In this document: positions 18,025-25,284 of the stretch, piece by piece
How the letters are laid out: every line of letters starts with the position of its first letter
Position numbering within the stretch: position 1 is the stretch's first letter
NCBI GenBank assembly: GCA_016209985.1
Contig: JACQVB010000161.1
Location: 1 to 35,250 of the forward strand
DNA: 35,250 nucleotides
Direction of reading: 5' to 3'
Origin: Gemmatimonadota bacterium
Lineage (GTDB): Bacteria; Gemmatimonadota; Gemmatimonadetes; Gemmatimonadales; GWC2-71-9
Notes under the pieces: generated by a model
What the model was told of the DNA's origin: nothing
What the model saw: only the letters and a program-made list of their open reading frames with translations
Databases searched by the model: none
Translations under genes and position numbers: made by a program

Positions 18025-18114
18025 AGGACAAGAATGGAGTGTATTGAAGAAGTCTTGAGCCGACCCGGGGTCTCCTCACTGCGCACTCGTCGGTCCGATC
18101 CACCCGAAAGAGGT

Positions 18115-18134
18115 ATTCAACCGTCTAGTTGAAT
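18115..18134. promoter_or_regulatory. Palindrome upstream of lipA
   Basis: ATTCAAC (18115-18121) and GTTGAAT (18128-18134) are perfect 7-base complements around a 6-base spacer, in the 155-base gap before lipA and 45 bases before its start. There is no T run after it, so it looks more like an operator for a dimeric repressor than a terminator. Confidence 0.45.
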
Positions 18135-18163
18135 GTCCCGTGGTTCACCCTACCGGAATCGGC

Positions 18164-18169
18164 TATCTT
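18164..18169 (+). promoter_or_regulatory. Possible -10 element for lipA and the PDH cluster
   Basis: TATCTT at 18164-18169 would start transcription near 18176, four bases before ATG 18180, so a nearly leaderless mRNA. There is no convincing -35 box. Weak evidence from sequence alone. Confidence 0.25.
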
Positions 18170-18179
18170 TTGGTCGCCC

Positions 18180-19094
18180 ATGGACCTAGTACAGCTGAGC
18201 CCGCGCTACCCGACACCACCCGAGTCGACCGCGCTCCGGAAGCCTGCCTGGCTCAAGGTGAAGGCGCCTGGCGGGCAGAACTACGTGCAGATCAAGCAGC
18301 TCATGCAGGATCTCAAGCTCCACACCGTATGCGAAGAGGCCCATTGCCCCAACATCGGCGAATGCTGGGAGCATCGAGCGGCGACCTTCATGGTCTTGGG
18401 CGACGTCTGTACCCGGAACTGTGCCTACTGCGCGGTCGCGCACGGAACGCCGGCGGCCTACGACCCGGTCGAACCGCAACGTCTGGCCGAAGCGGTCGCA
18501 CGGATGAATCTCCGACACGTGGTTATTACCAGCGTGGACCGCGATGACCTTCCCAATGGCGGCGCCGAAATCTTCGCAGGCTGTGTCACGGAGATCCGCA
18601 AGCTGGTACCCCAAACGTCGGTCGAGCTCCTGATCCCCGACTTCAAGGGATCCGACGAAGCGCTCGCCATCGTGGTCAAAGCGAGGCCCGACATCCTCAA
18701 TCACAATCTGGAGACCGTCGAGCGACTGTACCGCATCGCCCGCCCCGGCGGCCGCTACCCCAGAGCGCTCCGTCTGCTCGCGCGTGCGCGGGAGCTCGGC
18801 TCCGATCTGATGACCAAGTCGGGAATCATCTGTGGTCTGGGCGAGGAATGGGACGAGCTCCTCGTGGCCATGCGGGATCTGCGGGCCCAGGACGTCAGCC
18901 TTCTGACGCTGGGCCAGTACCTCCGGCCCTCCGCCGGACATCTGCCGGTCGCGCGCTTCTACACGCCCGAGGAGTTTGCCGAGCTCAGGGCCTATGGTCT
19001 CTCGCTGGGATTCAAGCACGTCGAGGCGGGGCCGCTGGTCCGTTCGTCCTACCATGCCTGGGAACAGGTGCAGCAGGCCACTGCGGCCGTCTGA
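18180..19094 (+). CDS. lipA: Lipoyl synthase
   Basis: 304 residues. A radical-SAM enzyme that inserts two sulfurs into protein-bound octanoate to make lipoyl groups. Auxiliary-cluster cysteines C51, C56, C62 (CEEAHCPNIGEC) and radical-SAM cysteines C77, C81, C84 (CTRNCAYC) are all present. So is the C-terminal RSSYHA, whose serine binds the auxiliary cluster. The start at ATG 18180 gives the normal N-terminus. A TTG at 18129 would begin inside the palindrome. It lies 15 bases before E1 alpha, so the lipoyl cofactor enzyme is made with the complex that needs it. Confidence 0.97.
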   Translation: MDLVQLSPRYPTPPESTALRKPAWLKVKAPGGQNYVQIKQLMQDLKLHTVCEEAHCPNIGECWEHRAATFMVLGDVCTRNCAYCAVAHGTPAAYDPVEPQRLAEAVARMNLRHVVITSVDRDDLPNGGAEIFAGCVTEIRKLVPQTSVELLIPDFKGSDEALAIVVKARPDILNHNLETVERLYRIARPGGRYPRALRLLARARELGSDLMTKSGIICGLGEEWDELLVAMRDLRAQDVSLLTLGQYLRPSAGHLPVARFYTPEEFAELRAYGLSLGFKHVEAGPLVRSSYHAWEQVQQATAAV

Positions 19095-19109
19095 CCTTCA
19101 CCCGCATCC

Positions 19110-20105
19110 ATGACCGGCCTGAGCACCACCCCGTCCCTCGACCGCGCGCGCCTCGGGTTCTACCGTGGCCTGCTGCGACAGATGATGCTGATCCGGCGCT
19201 TCGAAGAGAAAGCCGGCGAGGCCTACGCGCTCGGGAAGATCGGCGGGTTCTGCCACCTCTACATCGGCCAGGAAGCGGTCGCGGTCGGGTCCATCGCCGC
19301 CCTGCGGGACGACGACTACATCATGTGCAGCTACCGGGAGCACGGGCACGCGCTGGCTCGCGGGGTTGCCTCGCGGGCGGTCATGGCCGAGCTGCTCGGG
19401 AAGAGCACGGGCTGCTCCGCCGGCAAGGGCGGCTCCATGCATCTCTTCGACGTGTCGCGCGGCTTCCTGGGAGGCCACGCGATTGTCGGGGCACATATCC
19501 CGCTCGCCACCGGTGCTGCGTTCGCCATCAAGTATCGCGGTACCGACCAGGTCTCCATTTGCTACTACGGTGAGGCGGCCGTCAACAACGGGGCATTCCA
19601 CGAAGCCCTGAACATGGCCGCCCTATGGAAGCTCCCCGCCATCTACCTCTGCGAAAACAACCGCTACGGCATGGGAACGGCGCTGGAGCGGGCGTCGGCG
19701 ATCTACGACATCGCCGAGCGCGCCTGTTCCTACGACATGCACGCCGAGACGGTGGATGGTATGGATGTGTTGGCGGTGCACGAGGCGACCGAGCGTGCGG
19801 TCCAGCGCGCCCGTTCGGAAAAGCTTCCCACGCTACTCGAGGTGCGCACCTACCGGTTCATGGGGCATTCGATGTCCGACCCCATTCACGGTCACTACCG
19901 GACCCGCGAGGAGGTGGAGGAGCAGAAGCGATTGGACCCGATACCCGGCTTGTTCCACCGTCTCGAGACCGACGGTCTGATGTCGCAACACGAGCTGTCG
20001 GCGCTGGACGCAGAGGTCGTGGCGGAGGTCGAAGACGCCATCAGCTTCGCGGAAGAAAGCCCGGAGCCAATGGAGGATCAGTTGTACCAGGACGTGTACC
20101 AGTGA
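19110..20105 (+). CDS. pdhA: Pyruvate dehydrogenase E1 component, alpha subunit
   Basis: 331 residues, the usual length for the alpha subunit of heterotetrameric E1. MMLIRRFEEKAGEAYALGKIGGFCHLYIGQEAVAVG-like opening (about residues 27-62) and CSAGKGGSMHLFD are diagnostic. The thiamine-diphosphate motif, usually GDG(A) followed about 27 residues later by NN, reads GEAAVNNG (154-161) and ENN (182-184): the magnesium-binding aspartate is glutamate at 155. The phosphorylation-loop-like segment YRFMGHSMSDP is normal. With E1 beta it decarboxylates pyruvate and acetylates the E2 lipoyl arm. A branched-chain 2-oxoacid complex is less likely given the GGFCHLYIGQEA match to PDH. Confidence 0.93.
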   Translation: MTGLSTTPSLDRARLGFYRGLLRQMMLIRRFEEKAGEAYALGKIGGFCHLYIGQEAVAVGSIAALRDDDYIMCSYREHGHALARGVASRAVMAELLGKSTGCSAGKGGSMHLFDVSRGFLGGHAIVGAHIPLATGAAFAIKYRGTDQVSICYYGEAAVNNGAFHEALNMAALWKLPAIYLCENNRYGMGTALERASAIYDIAERACSYDMHAETVDGMDVLAVHEATERAVQRARSEKLPTLLEVRTYRFMGHSMSDPIHGHYRTREEVEEQKRLDPIPGLFHRLETDGLMSQHELSALDAEVVAEVEDAISFAEESPEPMEDQLYQDVYQ

Positions 20106-20143
20106 GGGCCCAACGGCATCCACCAGCCCACTCCGCCCTTCCC

Positions 20144-20190
20144 CACGGCACCGACGGTGTGCCGTCGTGCCGTCGTGCCGTCGTGCCGTC
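20144..20190. repeat. Inverted octamer repeat R4 between E1 alpha and E1 beta
   Basis: The right arm (20161-20190) is almost four tandem copies of GCCGTCGT. The left arm CACGGCACCGACGG (20144-20157) pairs with it, with one bulged base, across a very short loop. The resulting GC-rich hairpin ends 18 bases before the GTG start of E1 beta. Without a T run it is more likely an RNA-stability or attenuation element than a full terminator inside this operon. Confidence 0.7.
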
Positions 20191-20207
20191 CAGCGGGATC
20201 TAGATTC

Positions 20208-21191
20208 GTGCCCACCCTCACCTACCGCGACGCCCTCAACCACGCGCTCCGCGAAGAGATGGAGCGCGACCCCAACGTCTTTCTCATGGGTGAGGAAGTC
20301 GGAGTCTATCAGGGCGCCTACAAAGTGAGCCGTGGGCTGCTGGAGACTTTCGGTGAGCGACGCGTGGTAGATACGCCGATCACCGAGCTCGGCTTCGCCG
20401 GAGTCGGCGTCGGCGCGGCGATGGTAGGCCTGCGTCCGGTCGTCGAATTCATGACCTTCAATTTCGCGCTGCTGGCCATGGATCAGATCGTCAACTCGGC
20501 TGCCAAGATGTTGTACATGTCGGGCGGACAGGTTCCGATCCCGATCGTCTTCCGCGGGCCGGGCGGGGCGGCCCTCCAGCTCGGCGCGCAGCACTCCCAG
20601 GCATTCGAGTCGTGGTTCGCGCACGTGCCGGGCCTCAAGGTCGTGGCACCGGCGACGCCGGCCGACGCGAAAGGCCTGCTCAAGTCCGCCATCCGCGACG
20701 ATAACCCGGTGGTGTTTCTCGAAGGTGAGATGCTGTACAACACCAAGGGCGAGGTGCCCGAAGGTGAGCACATCGTGCCGCTGGGCAAGGCCGACATCAA
20801 GCGCGCCGGCTCGGACGTGACCATCGTGTGCCACTCCAAGACGCTGAGCGTGGTCGAAAAAGCGGCTGCCGAGCTGGCCGAACAGCATCAGATTTCAGCC
20901 GAGATTCTGGATCTGCGGACCATCCGGCCGCTGGATCGGGATGCGCTGGTCGAGTCGGTAGCCAAGACCAATCGGTGTGTCGTGGTCGAGGAAGGGTGGC
21001 CCTTCTGCGGGGTCGGTGCGCAGGTCGTGGACGAGATCCAGCGGGAGGCCTTCGATCACCTCGACGCTCCTATCCTGCGCGTGACCGGCGCGGACGTTCC
21101 GATGCCCTACAACAAGCATCTGGAGCGGGCCGCCAAGCCTACCGTAAACCTGGTGATCGAAGCGGTCCGCTCGGTCACCTACCAGAGCTGA
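20208..21191 (+). CDS. pdhB: Pyruvate dehydrogenase E1 component, beta subunit
   Basis: 327 residues, starting at GTG 20208 (VPTLTYRDALNHALREEMERD). The frame is open upstream to 20157, but that part is repeat R4. Family motifs: LMGEEVGVYQGAYKVSRGL, VVDTPITELGFAGVGVGAAM, MLYMSGGQVPIPIVFRGP, QHSQAFESWFAHVPGLKVVAPATPAD-type stretch and the PYNKHLE end. Forms the alpha2beta2 E1 with the upstream subunit. Only a weak ribosome-binding site (GGGATC) is visible, so expression may rely on coupling or on the hairpin being opened. Confidence 0.94.
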   Translation: MPTLTYRDALNHALREEMERDPNVFLMGEEVGVYQGAYKVSRGLLETFGERRVVDTPITELGFAGVGVGAAMVGLRPVVEFMTFNFALLAMDQIVNSAAKMLYMSGGQVPIPIVFRGPGGAALQLGAQHSQAFESWFAHVPGLKVVAPATPADAKGLLKSAIRDDNPVVFLEGEMLYNTKGEVPEGEHIVPLGKADIKRAGSDVTIVCHSKTLSVVEKAAAELAEQHQISAEILDLRTIRPLDRDALVESVAKTNRCVVVEEGWPFCGVGAQVVDEIQREAFDHLDAPILRVTGADVPMPYNKHLERAAKPTVNLVIEAVRSVTYQS

Positions 21192-21195
21192 TCCC

Positions 21196-22521
21196 ATGGC
21201 CACCAAGGTCCTGATGGAAGCCCTCTCGCCCACGATGACCGAAGGCAAGGTCATGAAGTGGCTCAAGCATGAGGGCGATCAGGTCCACGCGGGTGACACA
21301 CTGGCGGAGGTCGAGACCGATAAGGCCATCATGGAGTTGAGCGCCCGCGGCGATGGGGTGCTGCGCCAGGTGGTGGTGCCTGAAGGCTCGACCGTCGAAG
21401 TCGGCAAGCTGGTCGCGGTGATTGCCCGACCGGAGGAGGATATTTCCGGCATCGCCGCTGCCACGGGCGGTCAGAAACCGAGGCCCCAGCCGGCGGAGCC
21501 CAAATCACCCGAGCCCGCCGAGGCTCCCGCCGCGGAGGCGCCCGGGCATCGCGACACCGCCGCGCGACAACTCGCGCCGAAAGCTCCTCCGGACACCCCC
21601 AAGCCGGAAAAGCCCCAGCCCGAACCTCAACGGCCGGTTCAACCAGGAGAACGGATCAAGGCTTCCCCGCTGGCCCGCAAGGTGGCTCGGGACCGCGGCG
21701 TCGACCTCGCCGTCATGTCTGGTACGGGTCCTGGCGGCAGAATCGTGAAACGGGACCTGGAGGGCGCTACGGCGGCGCCACTCACCACGCACCCTTCGGC
21801 TCCGCTCAGGGCAGGCCACGCACCACGCACCGCACCCGGCGCCGTTCGCGACGTTCCGCTGAGTCAGATTCGAAAGACCATTGCCAAGCGGTTGGTCCAG
21901 TCGCTCGCGCCCATTCCGCATTTCTTTCTCACTTCCGAGATCGACATGGAGCGCGCCTGGGACGCCCGGGAAGCACTCAATGCGCTCGGCGATGAGCAGC
22001 GAATCTCCTTCAACGACATCGTGGTGAAGGCGGTGGCATTGGCCCTGGTACAGCATCCGGAGTGCAATGCCTGGTGGCAGGACGACCACATCCGGTATTT
22101 CTCGGACGTGCACCTCGGCATGGCGGTCGCCGTCGAGGAGGGCTTGATCACCCCGGTCATCCGGAACGCCGAGGCGAAATCGTTGCGGGAAATCGCGATC
22201 GAGTCGCGCGACCTCGTGGAACGCGCCCGCGCCCGCAAACTCAAGCCGGAAGAGTACACCGGCAGCACCTTCTCGGTTTCCAATCTCGGCATGTTCGATA
22301 TCGAGCAGTTCACCGCCGTGATCAATCCTCCGGAAGCCGGAATCCTGGCCGTCGGCACCATGGCGCCACGGCCGGTCGCACACGACGGAGAGCTCGTGCT
22401 GCGCCGCCGCATGCGGGTCACGATGAGCTGCGATCATCGGGTAATCGATGGGGCCACCGGGGCGAGATTTCTGCAGACCCTGAAGAGGATGCTGGAGAAT
22501 CCGCTGGCAATGGTGTGGTGA
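21196..22521 (+). CDS. pdhC: Pyruvate dehydrogenase E2 (dihydrolipoamide acetyltransferase)
   Basis: 441 residues. One lipoyl domain (1-80) with lipoyl-lysine K43 in ETDKA, a Pro/Ala/Glu linker (about 95-150), a subunit-binding domain (155-192, ASPLARKVARDRGVDL...GRIVKRDL), a second linker and the catalytic domain (about 215-441) with active-site H414 and D418 in DHRVIDG. It transfers acetyl groups from lipoamide to CoA. The second linker (residues about 196-214) is encoded by a heptad repeat element with a core seen on the other strand as GAGCGGAGCCGAAGG, so a mobile-looking repeat has been taken into a disordered part of the protein. It begins 4 bases after E1 beta. Confidence 0.96.
   Translation: MATKVLMEALSPTMTEGKVMKWLKHEGDQVHAGDTLAEVETDKAIMELSARGDGVLRQVVVPEGSTVEVGKLVAVIARPEEDISGIAAATGGQKPRPQPAEPKSPEPAEAPAAEAPGHRDTAARQLAPKAPPDTPKPEKPQPEPQRPVQPGERIKASPLARKVARDRGVDLAVMSGTGPGGRIVKRDLEGATAAPLTTHPSAPLRAGHAPRTAPGAVRDVPLSQIRKTIAKRLVQSLAPIPHFFLTSEIDMERAWDAREALNALGDEQRISFNDIVVKAVALALVQHPECNAWWQDDHIRYFSDVHLGMAVAVEEGLITPVIRNAEAKSLREIAIESRDLVERARARKLKPEEYTGSTFSVSNLGMFDIEQFTAVINPPEAGILAVGTMAPRPVAHDGELVLRRRMRVTMSCDHRVIDGATGARFLQTLKRMLENPLAMVW
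21783..21830. repeat. Heptad repeat element R5 inside the E2 linker
   Basis: A 24-base core (21792-21815) lies between tandem 7-mers CCACGCA (one copy at 21785, two at 21816-21829), giving a 10-base direct repeat CACCACGCAC at 21783-21792 and 21821-21830. The core read on the minus strand encodes ACPERSRR, a peptide string I know from many environmental genomes as the by-product of a dispersed repeat. It is in frame and free of stops in the E2 gene. Confidence 0.6.
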
Positions 22522-22529
22522 GAAAAGGC

Positions 22530-22610
22530 GTGAAGAGTGGAGAGTGCAGAGGGAAGGGTACGACGGGCTCAGTATGCTTTACTCTTCCCTCTTCACGCTT
22601 CACTCTTCAC
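22530..22610. repeat. Inverted heptad repeat R6 between E2 and E3
   Basis: Two 31-base arms, 22530-22560 and 22580-22610, are complementary at 27 of 31 positions. Each arm is four 7-mers of the GTGAAGA type plus three bases. The loop is 19 bases. It starts 9 bases after the E2 stop. A long hairpin at this place would terminate transcription partly or protect the 3' end of the E1-E2 message from decay. Confidence 0.8.
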
Positions 22611-22652
22611 CGGGTTGTGAACAACCGTCTCTGACGCGAGCCGACTGAGTCT

Positions 22653-24044
22653 ATGGCAAACTTCGATGTGATTGTGGTTGGTGGCGGACCCGGCGGCTAC
22701 GTCTGCGCCATCCGCGCCGCACAGCTCGGCCTCAACACCGCGGTCGTCGAGCGAGACAAGCTGGGGGGGGTATGCGTCAATGTCGGGTGCATCCCCAGCA
22801 AGGCGCTGCTCCACAGCGCCTACGTCGCCAACCTGGTGCGGCACGACGCCAAGGATTTCGGCGTGGAACCGGGAACCGTGACCCTCAACTTCGGCACCGC
22901 GATCAAGCATTCGCGCCGGGTGAGCGAGCAGAATTCCAAGGGCGTCGAATTCCTGATGAAGAAGCACAAGGTCACCGTCATCAAGGGCGAAGGCGTCCTG
23001 GCGGCCGGCCGGAAGGTGAAGGTCGGCAACGAGACCCACGCCGCCGCCAAGGCGGTGGTGCTGGCGACCGGCACCCGAGTCAAGGGGATTCCCCAGATCG
23101 GTCTCGAGATCAACCAGACGACCGTCATCTCATCCGACGAAGCCTTGTTCCTCGAAACCGTGCCCAAGACGCTCGCCATCGTAGGCGCCGGCGCTGTCGG
23201 TACCGAGTTCGCCGATATCTTCAGCGCCTTCGGCACCAAGGTCACCCTGATCGAAGTGTTGCCCCGGATGCTCCCGATCGAAGATGCCGAATCCTCCGCC
23301 ACCATCGCCCGGGTCTTTAAGAAGCGAGGTATCGACGTGCTCGCTGGCGTCAAAGTCAAGGCGGCCACCGTGGGCAAGAACGGGGTGATCCTGGAGCTCG
23401 AGGTCGGCGGAAACGCCCAGAAGCTCGAGGTCGAAAAGGTCTTGATGGCGGCCGGACGCGCGCTCAACACGCAGAACGTCGGGCTGGAAGCTGCCGGTGT
23501 GACGCTGGACGAGCGGGGATTCGTGAAAGTCGACCAGCACCTGCGGACCACGGCCGAGGGGGTCTATTGCATCGGCGATATTGCCGGCCCGCCCATGCTG
23601 GCGCACAAGGGAAGCCGGGAGGGTGTCCACGTGGCCGAGGTCATCGCTGGGCAAAAGCCCCATCCCATCCGGTACGACAACATTCCCAGCGTCACCTACT
23701 GCCATCCGGAAGTGGCAAGCATCGGCCTCACCGAAGACCAGTGCAAGGAGCAGAAGCTCGAGTACGTCGTGGGCCGGTTCAATCTGAGCGCCAATGGACG
23801 GGCGCGTGCGGCCAACGAGACCGAAGGATTCGTCAAGATCATTCGCGACCAGAAGTACGGGGAGATCCTCGGGGCCCATATCGTCGCGTCGCACGCCAGC
23901 GAAATGATCCACGAGCTGGCCGTCGCGCGGGAGAACGAATACACCGTCGAGGAAATCGAGCTGGCGGTCCATGCCCACCCCACCCTCTCGGAAGCGGTGG
24001 CGGAAGCGGCTTTGGACGCAATGGGAAGGGTCATCCATGGGTAG
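22653..24044 (+). CDS. lpdA: Dihydrolipoamide dehydrogenase (E3)
   Basis: 463 residues. FAD motif VVGGGPGGYVCAIRAA, redox-active disulfide C41-C46 in GGVCVNVGCIPSK, NAD motif VGAGAVGTEFADIFSAFG, second FAD motif CIGDIAGPPMLAHKG and the catalytic His-Glu pair H442/E447 in HPTLSE. It reoxidises dihydrolipoamide on E2 with NAD+. Its 131-base leader holds repeat R6 and only a weak ribosome-binding site. Position after E2 completes the PDH complex. Confidence 0.97.
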   Translation: MANFDVIVVGGGPGGYVCAIRAAQLGLNTAVVERDKLGGVCVNVGCIPSKALLHSAYVANLVRHDAKDFGVEPGTVTLNFGTAIKHSRRVSEQNSKGVEFLMKKHKVTVIKGEGVLAAGRKVKVGNETHAAAKAVVLATGTRVKGIPQIGLEINQTTVISSDEALFLETVPKTLAIVGAGAVGTEFADIFSAFGTKVTLIEVLPRMLPIEDAESSATIARVFKKRGIDVLAGVKVKAATVGKNGVILELEVGGNAQKLEVEKVLMAAGRALNTQNVGLEAAGVTLDERGFVKVDQHLRTTAEGVYCIGDIAGPPMLAHKGSREGVHVAEVIAGQKPHPIRYDNIPSVTYCHPEVASIGLTEDQCKEQKLEYVVGRFNLSANGRARAANETEGFVKIIRDQKYGEILGAHIVASHASEMIHELAVARENEYTVEEIELAVHAHPTLSEAVAEAALDAMGRVIHG

Positions 24045-24071
24045 AGATGCAGTGGCACTTCTCCACTTCCT

Positions 24072-24078
24072 GAGGAGG
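24072..24078 (+). promoter_or_regulatory. Ribosome-binding site for the gene at 24084
   Basis: GAGGAGG five bases before ATG 24084, the best site in this cluster. It suggests that the small membrane protein is translated more efficiently than its neighbours. Confidence 0.65.
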
Positions 24079-24083
24079 TCTCG

Positions 24084-24536
24084 ATGACTGGACCGAATCG
24101 TGTGGCTCTCACCCTGGGCAGCATTTTTGCCGGGGCGGCCGCAGGAGCGGCGGTCGTTGCCGCCGGCGTCTGGACCGGCAACTGGCTCATGATGAATGGC
24201 AAGATGACCCTGGGGGATCCGCGCAATGCCGTCTTTCTCGGCGGTGCGGTCGGCCTGCTGCTGGCTCTGTTCGTCGGTTGGACCTGCTCGGCCGGCCTGG
24301 AAGAAACGTGGCGCCGGGCGGCCATTGCGGTGGTCGCAACGTTCGGCGCGGTCGCCGCCGGGGGGGCCTCCTACCTGCTGAGCGTCTACTCGCTCATGAT
24401 GATGAGTCGCATCGCACAGTTGCTGGTACCCGGATACTTGGTGCTGCTGGCGATCATCGCCATCGTGGCCGCGCGCGTGGCCCGGCGGCACGGTCGAGCC
24501 CTGTTGGCTTCACCGACGACGGTGTCGCTGGCTTGA
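24084..24536 (+). CDS. Four-helix membrane protein, unknown function
   Basis: 150 residues with four predicted membrane helices (about 7-28, 48-70, 79-101, 109-132) and a basic tail. Small residues dominate helices 1 and 3 (GAAAGAAVVAAG, GAVAAGGASYLL), suggesting tight packing or oligomers. No family recognised. It lies between E3 and lipB; its stop overlaps the lipB start (TTGA), so it is cotranslated with lipB. A membrane partner of the lipoylation or PDH system is a guess from position only. Confidence 0.65.
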   Translation: MTGPNRVALTLGSIFAGAAAGAAVVAAGVWTGNWLMMNGKMTLGDPRNAVFLGGAVGLLLALFVGWTCSAGLEETWRRAAIAVVATFGAVAAGGASYLLSVYSLMMMSRIAQLLVPGYLVLLAIIAIVAARVARRHGRALLASPTTVSLA

Positions 24537-25252
24537 GTACCGACCTGGCCGTGGTGGGACTGGGCCGCATGGACTACGGCGAAGCGCTGGAGCTCCAACG
24601 CACCCTCGCGCTTCGCCGGATCGAGAAGAGCATCGATCGCGACCTCCTGCTGCTGGTCGAGCACCCACCGGTCGTGACCCTCGGCCGCGGTTTCCGCCCG
24701 GACAGCCTCCCCCTGCCGCGCGAGTTCCTCGAAGCGAAAGGGATCGAAATCTTCGAGATCGACCGCGGTGGCGACGTGACGTTCCACGGCCCCGGGCAGC
24801 TGGTCGGCTATCCCATTTTCGATTTGAGCGAGCACCGCCCGGACCTACACTGGTTCCTCCGCCGGATGGAACAGGCGCTCATCGTCGGACTCTCGGAGTT
24901 CGGTATCCCGGGAGGACGGCGCGAGGGCTACACCGGGGTGTGGACCGGCGGGCGCAAGATCGCCAGCATCGGGATCCACGTGAAACAGTGGGTGACGTGG
25001 CATGGGTTCGCGCTCAATGTCGCGACCGAGCTTTCCTACTTCGACCTTATCGTCCCGTGCGGGATTCCCGACGTCGTGATGACCAGCATCCATCGGGAGC
25101 TGGGAGAGCGCGCGCCGCGGGACCTCTGGAGCCGCTCGCTGGACGCGACCATCGTCGGTTTCAGTGAGACATTCGGGCAGCGCCCGCAGGCGGTCCTGCT
25201 CGAGGAGCTCCTTCCGACCAGCTCGGCGGCCAGTCCTTCATCTCACCACTGA
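24533..25252 (+). CDS. lipB: Octanoyl-[acyl-carrier-protein]:protein octanoyltransferase
   Basis: 239 residues from TTG 24533, overlapping the previous stop by 4 bases. The frame is open to 24278 but that overlaps the membrane-protein gene. It moves octanoyl from ACP to the lipoyl lysine of E2, giving the substrate of LipA. Motifs: RGGDVTFHGPGQLVGYPI, catalytic K142 in GRKIASIG, WVTWHGFALNV and catalytic C176 in VPCGI. With lipA at the other end of the cluster, both steps of lipoate assembly bracket the PDH genes. The C-terminal tail after QAVLLEEL is low in complexity. Confidence 0.96.
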   Translation: MSTDLAVVGLGRMDYGEALELQRTLALRRIEKSIDRDLLLLVEHPPVVTLGRGFRPDSLPLPREFLEAKGIEIFEIDRGGDVTFHGPGQLVGYPIFDLSEHRPDLHWFLRRMEQALIVGLSEFGIPGGRREGYTGVWTGGRKIASIGIHVKQWVTWHGFALNVATELSYFDLIVPCGIPDVVMTSIHRELGERAPRDLWSRSLDATIVGFSETFGQRPQAVLLEELLPTSSAASPSSHH

Positions 25253-25284
25253 CCCGATAAGCCGCTGGCCGGGTCTGCTGCCCG

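Noticed and set aside
20144-20190. CRISPR-like array (also considered at 5112, 16509 and 27308)
   Set aside because: Units are 7-8 bases without spacers, arms are inverted, and no cas gene is present.
21783-21830. Insertion sequence remnant with target duplication
   Set aside because: The 10-base direct repeat could suggest it, but the flanks are tandem heptads and there is no transposase or terminal inverted repeat.
23130-24491. 453-codon open frame on the minus strand
   Set aside because: Antisense to E3 and the membrane-protein gene; no motif.
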